Of a DNA stretch of 32,327 bases, positions 1-7,383 are shown piece by piece. The notes below the pieces were generated by a model. That model was not told the DNA's origin. It saw only the letters and a program-made list of their open reading frames with translations, and made no database searches. Numbering within the stretch: the first letter of the stretch is position 1; every line of letters starts with the position of its first letter. Made by a program: the position numbers and the translations under genes. Source of the DNA: Candidatus Kuenenia stuttgartensis (lineage in GTDB: Bacteria > Planctomycetota > Planctomycetia > Pirellulales > UBA1268); the NCBI GenBank assembly GCA_943332855.1, contig CALQRA010000027.1, positions 1-32,327 of the forward strand. Reading direction: 5' to 3'.

Positions 1-843
1 CCCGAGACCGATGTCGCCGCGCAGCTCCGCTACACCGCCGTCCGCGACAAGGTGGGGGATTCGTGGCCGATTGCCTCCTACAGCGAGTTTGCCGATGACC
101 CGTCACCGACGCCGGCCGAGATGCTCTCGGCGGTGTCGTTTCTCGTTGGCGACTGGATCGACGAGAGCCCCGAGGGGAAGACGACGATCAGCTACCGCTG
201 GGAGGATGAGGGCAACTTTCTCCTTGGCGACTACACGCTCGCGGTTGCCGGGATGCCAGAATCCCGCAGCCATCAGCGGATCGGCTGGGATCCGCTCGAG
301 GGGGTGATCCGCAGCTGGACGTTCGATTCCGACGGTGGCTTCAGCACCGGCGAATGGGTACCGACGGAAGCCGGCTGGGTGATTAAGTCAGATGCCACGA
401 TGCCCGACGGCACGACCGGCTCGGCCACCGTGACGGTGACGCCGACCGACGCTGACCACTTCATCGTGCGTTCGAGCGATCGGATCATCGGCGGCGTCGA
501 TGAGCCGGAGTTTGAGCTGACGGTGGCCCGCCGGCCGCCGCAGCCCGAAGGGGCGCTTCCGGGTGGCGAAGCGAAGCCGGCCGCACCCCCGGCCGCCGAG
601 GCCCCGAAGGCGGTTCCAGCGCAGCCGACCCCCGCCGCTAAGCCGGCCGTGCCCGCCACTCCCACCACACCGGCCGTCAAGATCGTGCCGGCCGCGCCAT
701 CTGCCCCGCCGCCAGCAGCCCCGGCTCCCGCTGGTGGAAAGCCGGCCACGCCCGCTCCGGTCGGCAGCGTAAAGCCCGCGGTGCCTGGGGTTCCTGCCGT
801 GCCGGCGCCGCCGGTCGTCCCTGGCAAGCCTTTGGGGAAGTGA
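1..843 (+). CDS. SnoaL/DUF4440-type protein with C-terminal DUF1579-like domain and Ala/Pro tail (5' end missing)
   Basis: The frame is open from base 1, so only the C-terminal 280 residues are present; the GTG at 52 is internal. The first residues (TAVRDKVGDSWPIASYSEF) look like the end of a SnoaL-like (SgcJ/EcaC, DUF4440) domain. They are followed by a beta-rich domain with FLVGDWIDE, RIGWDPLEGVIRSWTFDSDG and a closing ELTVARRPP, the pattern of planctomycete two-domain proteins usually named SgcJ/EcaC family. About the last 95 residues are an Ala/Pro/Val/Lys low-complexity tail (repeated PAVPA, PAAPA), which is unusual for that family and may be a wall- or surface-spanning linker. No catalytic residues can be assigned, and the enzyme name carried by the family is historical. 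The gene ends with TGA at 841-843 and is followed by a hairpin-rich spacer. Confidence 0.7.
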   Translation, partial: PETDVAAQLRYTAVRDKVGDSWPIASYSEFADDPSPTPAEMLSAVSFLVGDWIDESPEGKTTISYRWEDEGNFLLGDYTLAVAGMPESRSHQRIGWDPLEGVIRSWTFDSDGGFSTGEWVPTEAGWVIKSDATMPDGTTGSATVTVTPTDADHFIVRSSDRIIGGVDEPEFELTVARRPPQPEGALPGGEAKPAAPPAAEAPKAVPAQPTPAAKPAVPATPTTPAVKIVPAAPSAPPPAAPAPAGGKPATPAPVGSVKPAVPGVPAVPAPPVVPGKPLGK

Positions 844-949
844 GTCGGAGCCCGCGCGGGGAAGTGATTCGGCGCGACCGAACCAACTCCCCGTCAGCCA
901 CGAAGAGTTTTCCCCCGCCTGCAAACTTAAAAAATCATCGGAGACCGAG

Positions 950-1023
950 CCGGCTGCCGGGGCAGCCGGTCGATCCGGGGAACGTGGAACACCCTCAAAA
1001 CGCCTGTGTTTTGCGGGAGTGTT
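950..1023 (+). other. Two strong hairpins in the spacer before the repeat-protein gene
   Basis: The 315-nt spacer 844-1158 contains no convincing gene. Bases 950-957 pair perfectly with 962-969 (CCGGCTGC/GCAGCCGG, 4-nt loop). Bases 988-1001 pair with 1008-1023 (outer AACAC/GTGTT, inner CAAAAC/GTTTTG, two single-base bulges, about 14 pairs). Together with the T-tailed hairpin at 1036-1055 this gives three consecutive stem-loops. They could be the 3' end of the upstream transcript or a structured leader of the downstream gene. Confidence 0.5.
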
Positions 1024-1035
1024 GACCGTCGCATC

Positions 1036-1055
1036 AAGCGGCGGGGCGCTTTTTT
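1036..1055 (+). terminator. Candidate intrinsic terminator
   Basis: AAGCG (1036-1040) pairs with CGCTT (1047-1051) around a GCGGGG loop and runs into six T residues (1050-1055). The stem is short (5 bp), so it may work as a terminator for the upstream gene or as an attenuator ahead of the gene at 1159. Confidence 0.45.
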
Positions 1056-1158
1056 ATCGACAGCCTGCTCGTCGCGCGACCCTGCCGAGGGGTCCCGCGG
1101 CGACGGATTCCAACGACTCATCCCGGGATTTGATCCCAACTTCAAAGGTGCCTTTCGA

Positions 1159-4100
1159 ATGCGCGCGATGCTTGCGTGTGCCTGTGCGGTGCTCCTTGTG
1201 GCGGCGATCCCGCTCGTGGTCGAAGCCGGGCCGCCGATGGGGAGAGTGGGGGGGGGCGGTGCCCGATCGGCTGCTCCCGCGGCCCGGCCGCAGATGAACA
1301 TGCAGCGGCCGAGCCCGCAGATGTCGCGGCCAGCCCCGCAGATGAATCGCCCGAGCCCGCAGATGCAGCGGCCGAGCTCCCCGCAGATGTCGCGGCCGAG
1401 CCCGCAGATGAACATGCAGCGGCCGAACATGGGGCAGGCGATGCAGCGCCCGGCGCCCGGCGGCATGACGGGGATGCAAGGGATGCAGCGCCCCGCTGCC
1501 CAGCCCAATTTCCAGCGCCCCGGCATGGGGACGAACATGGCCCGCCCCTCGTTTCCCAGCGCCGCCAACCGGCCTGCCCCGCAACCCGGCCAACTCGGTG
1601 GCGGCGTGAACCGACCCGGCATGGGAGGCGTCGGGGGCCCTGGGATGACGCGGCCTTCGCCGCAGCCGGGGAATCTTGGCGGGCTCAATCGCCCCGGTGG
1701 TCTTGGTGGCGGTCTTGGCGGAGGTGCCGCTGGACTGCCGGGCCAACTCGGAGGGCGGCCCGGTGGGCTCGGTGGCGCAGGCACGCTTCCCGGCCAGCTT
1801 GGCGCCGGCTCGGCGAGCCGCCCGGGTGGTGGCTTTGCCAATCGGCCCGCTCCGTCGTTTCGCCCCGGCCAAATCGGCGGTGCGGGCCCAGGGGCTGGTG
1901 GCGCCGGAGGCTTGGGGGGCAATCGTCCTGGTGGGCTCGGCGGCGGCAACGGCCCTGGCGGAGCGACCACGCTCCCCGGTCAGATCGGTGCTGGCGGGAA
2001 TCGCCCCCTCGGCCCTGGTGGAGCCACGACGCTGCCTGGCCAGATCGGCGCTGGCGGTAACCGTCCCCTCGGCCCTGGTGGGGCCACGACGCTCCCCGGC
2101 CAGATCGGCGCTGGCGGTAACCGCCCCGGCGGCCCTGGTGGGGCCACAACGCTTCCCGGCCAGATCGGCGGTGGCGGGCCTGGCGGCGGTGGATTCGGCG
2201 GCGGTAACCGGCCGAGCCTCGGCGGGATCGCGACAAAGCCCTCGTTCCCGCAACCCGGGGGCGGATTTGGCCCCAATCGCCCCGGTCCCGGCGGCGCGAC
2301 GACGCTCCCCGGCCAGATCGGTGGTGGTGGGAATCGCCCGACCGGTCCTGGTGGCGTGACGACGCTCCCCGGTCAGATCGGCGCTGGCGGCAATCGCCCC
2401 GGTGGGATCGGCGGCGGGAATCGCCCGACTGGTCCTGGTGGCGTGACCACGCTCCCTGGCCAGATCGGCGGCGGAGGGAATCGCCCCGGTGGGATCGGCG
2501 GCGGGAACCGCCCGACTGGTCCCGGTGGCGTGACGACGCTCCCCGGTCAGATCGGCGCTGGCGGCAATCGCCCCGGCATCGGCGGTGGCGGCAACCGGCC
2601 AGGTGAAGGAGGCTTTGGTGGCGGCAACCGTCCGGGCGGGATCGGTGGCGGAAGGCCGCTCCCCGGCCAGATCGGCGACGGAAATCGCCCTGGCCGTCCT
2701 GGTGAAGGGGGCTGGAATCAGGGTGGGCGCCCCGGCATCGGTGGCAATCGGCCAGGTGGCTGGAATGGAAACCGCCCCGGCGACCTCAACGGCAATCGGC
2801 CGAACTGGAACAACCGCCCCGGCGCCAACGGCAACAACAACAACATCGGCAACAACGTCAACATCAACAACAACAACTTCAACAACTACGGCGGTGGTGG
2901 TTGGGGGGGCGGCTACGGCGGCGGCTACTACGGCGGTGGCGGCTACAACAGCGGTTGGAACAACGGCTGGAGCAACTGGGGGGCGTTTGGCGTCGGCGCC
3001 GGCGTCGGGGCCCTGGCCGGCTGGGGCCTCGGCAATTCGTGGGGCTATGGTGGCTATGGCGGATACGGTGGCGGCTATGGCGGCTATGCCAACGCCTGGA
3101 ACACCGGCTACGTCAATCCCTACTACGACAACTGGTACAACGGCTGCTGGGGGAATGGCTGGGCTTCGCCGGTCGCTTTCGGCGCGGCGACCCTCGGGAT
3201 GTCGTCGATGGTCAACTCGTGGGGGCTGGGCTCGAGTTCGCTCGGGTATGCGACCAGCTACGCCAATCCGTACTACGGCGCCGAGGCGGCGACGGTGGCG
3301 TCTGCCTCCCCCTACGACTACTCCCAGCCGATCGTCGTCAATAACTACATCACGAGCGACGGTGGCAGTGCCACGAACTCCGCGCAAGGTGGCGACGGTC
3401 AAGGGGGCGACGGCGGGGCCGGCACGGCGGCGGCCCAGATCACTCCTGCCCAGGCGGAGGCCAACAAGGCCCTCGACGAAGCCCTCGGGAAGTTCAAGCA
3501 GGGCGACTACCCCGGCGCGCTTGCGAGCATCGACCGGGCGGTGAAGTCGGCGCCCAACGACACTGTGCTCCATGAGGTTCGGGCGCTGTCGCTCTTTGCC
3601 CTCGGGCGCTATCCCGAGTCGGCGGCAACGCTCAATTCGATTCTGGCCGTGGCGCCGGGGATGGATTGGACGACGATGAGCGGCCTGTATGGCTCCGTCG
3701 ACACCTACACCGGCCAGCTGCGGAAGCTCGAAGACTTTTGCCGCTCGAATCCGGGCAGTGCCGCGGGGCATTTTGTCTTGGCTTACCACTACCTCGTCGG
3801 TGGCCACGCCGATCTCGCGGCTGAAGCGCTCAAGGTGGTGGTGGCGAAGCAGCCGGGCGACATCGTCTCCAAGCGGCTGCTTGAGTCGCTCGAGCCGCCG
3901 GCGGAAGTGAAGGCGGAGGAGCTGGCCGCTCCGGCGGAGGCTCCCAAGCCGGCCCCCGCGTCGGCTGCGACTCAGCCGGCGGTGCAAACGCCAGCGCAGG
4001 CTGAGGCCCCGGCCGAGGCCGAGCCAGCCGGCCCGGAGACTGATCTCGTTGGCACCTGGAAGGCCACCGAGGGGAAGAGCTCCGTCACGCTCACGATCGG

Positions 4101-4320
4101 CGAGGATTCAGCGTTCACCTGGAGGGCCGAGCCGGAAGGGAAGCCGGCAATCGAGCTGAAGGGAACGCTCGACAGCAACGCCGATCAGATCGCCCTCCAG
4201 ACGGAGGCCCAGGGGACGATGGTCGCCAACGTGAAGTCGAAGGGACCCGATGCTTTCGACTTCCTCGTCGAAGGAGCCCCGAAGGACGCCAAGCCGCTCC
4301 AGTTCGCCAGGCAGAAATAA
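1159..4320 (+). CDS. Large secreted Gly/Pro/Asn-rich repeat protein with TPR-like and C-terminal beta domains
   Basis: 1053 aa. The ATG at 1159 is chosen over an upstream in-frame start because it opens a clear signal peptide (MRAMLACACAVLLVAAIPLV, then VEAGPP) and has AAAGG nine bases upstream. Order of parts: PQM/RPSPQM repeats (about residues 45-115); Gly/Pro-rich LPGQ(I/L)G.GNRPG repeats (about 140-530); an Asn-rich stretch (about 555-575); Gly/Tyr/Trp repeats with GYGGYGG and NPYYDNWYNG (about 577-735); a two- to three-helix-pair TPR-like segment (about 765-910, FKQGDYPGALASIDRAVKSA); an Ala/Pro/Glu linker; and a terminal beta domain beginning DLVGTWKATEGKSSVTLTI (about 965-1053). Planctomycete secreted proteins often join such low-complexity regions to TPRs. 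A role at the cell surface or in the periplasm is inferred; no enzymatic motif is visible. A terminator-like structure follows. Confidence 0.8.
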   Translation: MRAMLACACAVLLVAAIPLVVEAGPPMGRVGGGGARSAAPAARPQMNMQRPSPQMSRPAPQMNRPSPQMQRPSSPQMSRPSPQMNMQRPNMGQAMQRPAPGGMTGMQGMQRPAAQPNFQRPGMGTNMARPSFPSAANRPAPQPGQLGGGVNRPGMGGVGGPGMTRPSPQPGNLGGLNRPGGLGGGLGGGAAGLPGQLGGRPGGLGGAGTLPGQLGAGSASRPGGGFANRPAPSFRPGQIGGAGPGAGGAGGLGGNRPGGLGGGNGPGGATTLPGQIGAGGNRPLGPGGATTLPGQIGAGGNRPLGPGGATTLPGQIGAGGNRPGGPGGATTLPGQIGGGGPGGGGFGGGNRPSLGGIATKPSFPQPGGGFGPNRPGPGGATTLPGQIGGGGNRPTGPGGVTTLPGQIGAGGNRPGGIGGGNRPTGPGGVTTLPGQIGGGGNRPGGIGGGNRPTGPGGVTTLPGQIGAGGNRPGIGGGGNRPGEGGFGGGNRPGGIGGGRPLPGQIGDGNRPGRPGEGGWNQGGRPGIGGNRPGGWNGNRPGDLNGNRPNWNNRPGANGNNNNIGNNVNINNNNFNNYGGGGWGGGYGGGYYGGGGYNSGWNNGWSNWGAFGVGAGVGALAGWGLGNSWGYGGYGGYGGGYGGYANAWNTGYVNPYYDNWYNGCWGNGWASPVAFGAATLGMSSMVNSWGLGSSSLGYATSYANPYYGAEAATVASASPYDYSQPIVVNNYITSDGGSATNSAQGGDGQGGDGGAGTAAAQITPAQAEANKALDEALGKFKQGDYPGALASIDRAVKSAPNDTVLHEVRALSLFALGRYPESAATLNSILAVAPGMDWTTMSGLYGSVDTYTGQLRKLEDFCRSNPGSAAGHFVLAYHYLVGGHADLAAEALKVVVAKQPGDIVSKRLLESLEPPAEVKAEELAAPAEAPKPAPASAATQPAVQTPAQAEAPAEAEPAGPETDLVGTWKATEGKSSVTLTIGEDSAFTWRAEPEGKPAIELKGTLDSNADQIALQTEAQGTMVANVKSKGPDAFDFLVEGAPKDAKPLQFARQK
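1966..2580 (+). repeat. In-frame 60-bp and 87-bp coding tandem repeats
   Basis: The core TTLPGQIG occurs eight times. The four copies near 1969, 2029, 2089 and 2149 are exactly 60 bp apart. A second block has copies near 2302, 2362, 2449 and 2536 (60, 87 and 87 bp apart). The 87-bp unit is the 60-bp unit plus a 27-bp insertion encoding an extra GGNRP-type motif. All spacings are multiples of three, so copy-number change keeps the frame. Confidence 0.85.
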
Positions 4321-4353
4321 ACCGCAGGAGGGGCTCCAGCCGAGGCCCGCCAC

Positions 4354-4401
4354 GAGCCCCTTCCACTTCACTCCAAGTGGGGGTTCGCGGAGGGGTTTTT
4401 T
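4354..4401 (+). terminator. Candidate terminator of the repeat-protein gene
   Basis: CCCCT (4357-4361) plus CC (4363-4364) can pair with GGAGGGG (4389-4395), enclosing an inner CCACTT/AAGTGG hairpin, and the stem runs into six T residues (4396-4401). A competing GGGGCTC/GAGCCCC pairing (4330-4336 with 4354-4360) is also possible. Confidence 0.45.
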
Positions 4402-4485
4402 GGTGGAAATGGCGGCTTGGGTGGTCTGGGTGGAATCGACTCCCGGGGCGGAAAATCAAGATTCCGTGAGTTTCAGGCGAACTGT

Positions 4486-4514
4486 TTGACAGGTTTGGCG
4501 AGATCGCCTAACTT
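4486..4514 (+). promoter_or_regulatory. Sigma-70-type promoter of the PEP-CTERM gene
   Basis: TTGACA (4486-4491), exactly 17 nt, then TAACTT (4509-4514). The -35 matches the consensus perfectly. Transcription would start near 4521, giving an 80-nt leader that ends in AAAAAGGG just before the ATG at 4601. Confidence 0.65.
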
Positions 4515-4600
4515 ACTCCGCGTCAGGGCAGGTTTCTGTTGATGATTTTGAAGGAACTTATCTGGTTCCGCAGGTTTTTCACTCCAAAAAGGGTTTTTGC

Positions 4601-5890
4601 ATGAGACTCAATTTCGCTTTCGCGCGAAAGGTTGCAGTCGGCCTCATCGCCGTCGGCTCCCTTGCGTGCCTCGCGACTGACACGTTTGCGGCCAACCGCA
4701 CGTGGACGTCGTCAAACATTTCGGCCGGTTCGTACCGTGCCAAGTGGGGTACCGGATTTGCGAGCAACTGGGCTGGTGCTGTTGTTCCCACGACGGCTGA
4801 CATTGCCACCTTCGGTACGAACGCCTTCGGTCAGTACGCGATCCAAGTTCAGCCTGGCACGCAGGTTGGTGGTCTCCGGTTCAACAACACCGGCGCCAAT
4901 TCCTACGTGTTCAGCACGAACCCCCTCGCTGTCGGTAGCTTCGGCGTCAACAACCAGTCGGGCCGCCAGCAGACGCTCGGCACGACGACCCTTCTTGCCG
5001 ACCAGACCTGGTCGGGTGGCGCAAGCGCGTCGATTGTGGCCAATAACACGGATCTCGCCGGTTTCAATCTGACGACGTCCACCGACGTGACGTTGAACAC
5101 GTTGACCAACACCGGCGGCGCCGCGACGGTCACGGTTGCCGGTGGCAACACCGTCGTCGCTGGCGGTGGTCCATTAGCGGTCGATTTCGCAGTCACCTCG
5201 GGCTTCCTCAGCACGCAAAACGTGTCGGGCGGTTCGGGCTTCGATACGACTGGGAGCAACCTCGATGTCAGCGGCACCGGCACTTACAACAACACGATTG
5301 TGAGCAGCGTGGCCGGTGACACGAACTGGAATCTCGTCACGATGTCCGCTGGCACCATCGACACGATGGGCGTCGGTGGTAACTTGATCACGAACGGCTA
5401 CACCCAGACGGGTGGCTTGGTCAAGCAGTATGTTGGCTATGACTCGGGCCTTGATATCCTCACCAATTCGTCGGTGCAGGCGACCAACGGTGCTGGGTCT
5501 CCGACCGGGCCGCTCTCCTACGGTGGTACCCTTGACATTGATTTTTCGGGTGCTGGTGCCCAAGTCTTCGCCGTCGGCACAACCTGGAATCTTTTCCAGG
5601 GCGTGAACGCTGGTGGGGCTGCTGCCTCGAACTTCTCGACCGCTTTGCTCGACAATGTTGATGCTAGCAGTCCGTATGCTGGCCTCTCCTTCAGTCAGTA
5701 CGGGACCGAGTGGTTCACGCCGAAGGGTACGGATGGCACGTGGCTGGTGTTCCAGGCTCAGAGTGGCAACCTTGTCGTGGTGCCTGAGCCCTCGACGATG
5801 GTCTTCGCCGGCCTCGGCGTGGCGATGTCTGGCTGGACGATGTGGAAGAAGCGTCGCCTCAGCAAGCTCCTGGCTGCCAAGGCTGGCTGA
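4601..5890 (+). CDS. PEP-CTERM sorted surface protein with beta-strand-rich passenger
   Basis: 429 aa. It has a signal peptide (ends near TDTFA), then a long Gly/Thr/Asn/Ser-rich region rich in short beta strands. Its start (WTSSNISAGSYRAKWGTG, then ASNWAG and PTTADIATFG) resembles autotransporter-associated beta-strand passengers found in planctomycete surface proteins. The C-terminus is a PEP-CTERM signal: VPEPS at residues 394-398, a hydrophobic segment (FAGLGVAMSGWTMW) and a basic end (KKRRLSK), as recognised by exosortase. No exosortase is encoded in this window. The AAGGG purine run eight bases before the ATG is the probable ribosome binding site; it lies in the loop of a short AAAAA/TTTTT palindrome (4584-4596). 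Codons are more T-rich (GGT, GCT) than in neighbouring genes, compatible with high expression. Promoter and terminator make it a single-gene unit. The exact function is unknown. Confidence 0.85.
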   Translation: MRLNFAFARKVAVGLIAVGSLACLATDTFAANRTWTSSNISAGSYRAKWGTGFASNWAGAVVPTTADIATFGTNAFGQYAIQVQPGTQVGGLRFNNTGANSYVFSTNPLAVGSFGVNNQSGRQQTLGTTTLLADQTWSGGASASIVANNTDLAGFNLTTSTDVTLNTLTNTGGAATVTVAGGNTVVAGGGPLAVDFAVTSGFLSTQNVSGGSGFDTTGSNLDVSGTGTYNNTIVSSVAGDTNWNLVTMSAGTIDTMGVGGNLITNGYTQTGGLVKQYVGYDSGLDILTNSSVQATNGAGSPTGPLSYGGTLDIDFSGAGAQVFAVGTTWNLFQGVNAGGAAASNFSTALLDNVDASSPYAGLSFSQYGTEWFTPKGTDGTWLVFQAQSGNLVVVPEPSTMVFAGLGVAMSGWTMWKKRRLSKLLAAKAG

Positions 5891-5941
5891 ATCCCGTCTC
5901 TTTTGGGGTGAATAATCTGGCCTGACACCAGACGAGTTTTC

Positions 5942-5982
5942 AAAGCCTGTGGCGGGCGCTTCGGCGTCCGCCACAGGTTTTT
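5942..5982 (+). terminator. Strong intrinsic terminator of the PEP-CTERM gene
   Basis: CCTGTGGCGG (5946-5955) pairs perfectly with CCGCCACAGG (5968-5977). The stem extends inward through a GT pair and CGC/GCG to a TTCG tetraloop, and is followed by TTTTT (5978-5982); the A run before it can pair with the T run. Confidence 0.93.
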
Positions 5983-6156
5983 CTGTGCGCTGAGGTGACG
6001 GGGCGCACGGTACGTTTGGCCCCGCGGATTTGTCCGTGAGAGGCTCGCGGCGATCCGGGGAGATCCGGGGAGAGCAGAAAGAGCGAGCTGGAAGGCGGGA
6101 TCAGCCCCCCGGCCTACGTGCCGACCCCGGGTTGTGGACGTGACGGCTCGGAGCCT

Positions 6157-6558
6157 TCAGGCCGCAGCGTGGCGGTGGAGCAATTCCGCCGGGATGACGT
6201 CGAGGGCTGATTCATGCGTGGCTGCCAAGACCACCGGTGGGGCATGACCGGCCCGGGCGGCCTCGAGCCAGCGGAGAGCGCAGAGGCACCAGCGATCCCC
6301 CGCCACGAGCCCCGGGAAGCCCCACTGTGGCTGCGGGGTGACCAGATCATTGCCGACCGACACCGTGAAGGCGAGAAAATCTGCCGTCATCACGGCGCAG
6401 ACGGTGTGCGCTCCCGGATCGGCGGCAACCGACCGACAGCAGCCGTCGCGGAGAAAGCCGGTCAGCGGCGCCAGGGAACAGGGAGCCAAAGGCTCGCCGA
6501 GGACGTTCCGATCAGGCGCCCGCTCGGGAGCGGGGGGAGGGCGTTCGAAGGCGATCAT
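6157..6558 (-). CDS. DUF2237 family protein
   Basis: 133 aa from the ATG at 6558. An in-frame start 96 nt further upstream adds only Pro/Arg-rich sequence that does not look like the family. The body matches DUF2237 closely: NVLGEPLAPCSLAPLTGFLR, DGCCRS, HTVCAVMTADFLAF, GNDLVTP, WGFPGLVAGDRWCLCALRW, APPVVLAATHESALDVIP. Six cysteines (27, 40, 41, 54, 91, 93) are at the conserved places and could bind a metal or form disulfides. The biochemical role of the family is not established. It is transcribed divergently from miaE across a 158-nt gap with no convincing promoter on either strand. Length is normal for the family. Confidence 0.85.
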   Translation of the reverse strand: MIAFERPPPAPERAPDRNVLGEPLAPCSLAPLTGFLRDGCCRSVAADPGAHTVCAVMTADFLAFTVSVGNDLVTPQPQWGFPGLVAGDRWCLCALRWLEAARAGHAPPVVLAATHESALDVIPAELLHRHAAA

Positions 6559-6716
6559 CGATGGTGCATCTGTGGGGGGCTCGGGCTCCGGGGGCGGCGG
6601 CCGGTGCCGGCATTGCCCCCGGCTATGATGCACCCTCGGGCGGTCCGGCGGCAAGCCACGGGAGCCGATCGACTTTGCCAGGATTGATCACGATTCGTCA
6701 CAGGCTGAGAAAAACG

Positions 6717-7292
6717 ATGCTCTCACTGGAGGAGCCGACATCCGGGCGCTGGCTTTCGCAGGTGGAGGGGCATCTCGAGGAGCTCCTCATCGACCACGCC
6801 CATTGCGAGAAGAAGGCCGCCGGCGTGGCGATGAACCTCCTTTTTTCGTATGTCGATTGCGTGCCGCTGGCGCGGGCGATGACGGAGATCGTCGAAGAAG
6901 AGCTGCAGCACTTCCGGATGGTGCTCGATCTCCTCGAGCGCCGCGGGGTCCGGTTTCGGAAGCTCGCCCCGTCGTCGTATGGCGCTCGACTCCAGGGCTT
7001 GGTGCGCCGCGAGGAGCCGGCCAGGGCCGTCGATCGGCTCCTCGTCGCCGGGCTCATCGAAGCCCGCAGCTGCGAGCGCTTCGCCCTCCTCCGCGACCAT
7101 GTCGCCGATGGGGAGCTCCGCGACTTCTGGGGAGGCCTGTTTGAATCGGAGGCCCGGCACCACGCCACGTATGTGCGCCTCGCCAAGGAATTCCAACGGG
7201 AAGAGGCGGTGGTGGCGCGGCTCAAGGAGCTTGCCGCCGCCGAGGCGGCCATCATGGCCGAGGGGGAATCGGAGCCGCGAATGCACTCCTGA
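6717..7292 (+). CDS. miaE: tRNA-(ms2io6A37) hydroxylase MiaE
   Basis: 191 aa. MiaE is a non-haem diiron monooxygenase that hydroxylates the isopentenyl group of 2-methylthio-N6-isopentenyladenosine at position 37 of tRNAs reading U-starting codons. The ferritin-like four-helix pattern and diiron ligands are visible: E31 (HCEKKAAG), E62..H65 ([10 protein letters not shown]), E115 ([10 protein letters not shown]) and E145..H148 (ESEARHH). The ATG at 6717 is chosen because the family begins with about 20 residues before the first ligand helix; an upstream in-frame start at 6561 adds only low-complexity sequence. No good ribosome binding site is seen. The partner enzymes MiaA and MiaB are not in the window. 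The following ATPase gene starts 91 nt downstream on the same strand. Confidence 0.9.
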   Translation: MLSLEEPTSGRWLSQVEGHLEELLIDHAHCEKKAAGVAMNLLFSYVDCVPLARAMTEIVEEELQHFRMVLDLLERRGVRFRKLAPSSYGARLQGLVRREEPARAVDRLLVAGLIEARSCERFALLRDHVADGELRDFWGGLFESEARHHATYVRLAKEFQREEAVVARLKELAAAEAAIMAEGESEPRMHS

Positions 7293-7383
7293 GAAAGTAC
7301 GATGTCAGGAGGCCTCGAGGCGAGCGCTCGCCGGGAGCGGGCCCCGCTTTCATGCGATCCACCCTCCAAACTGGCCGCAAGAC

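Noticed and set aside
1960-2600. Regularly spaced repeats suggesting a CRISPR array
   Set aside because: The repeats are in frame, encode LPGQIG-type protein repeats, and have no unique spacers or cas genes nearby.
1054-3987. Minus-strand open frame of 977 codons opposite the repeat protein
   Set aside because: It is a by-product of the GC-rich Gly/Pro repeats; the product is Arg/Ala/Thr low complexity without a domain, and the plus-strand gene has a signal peptide and recognisable TPR-like segment.
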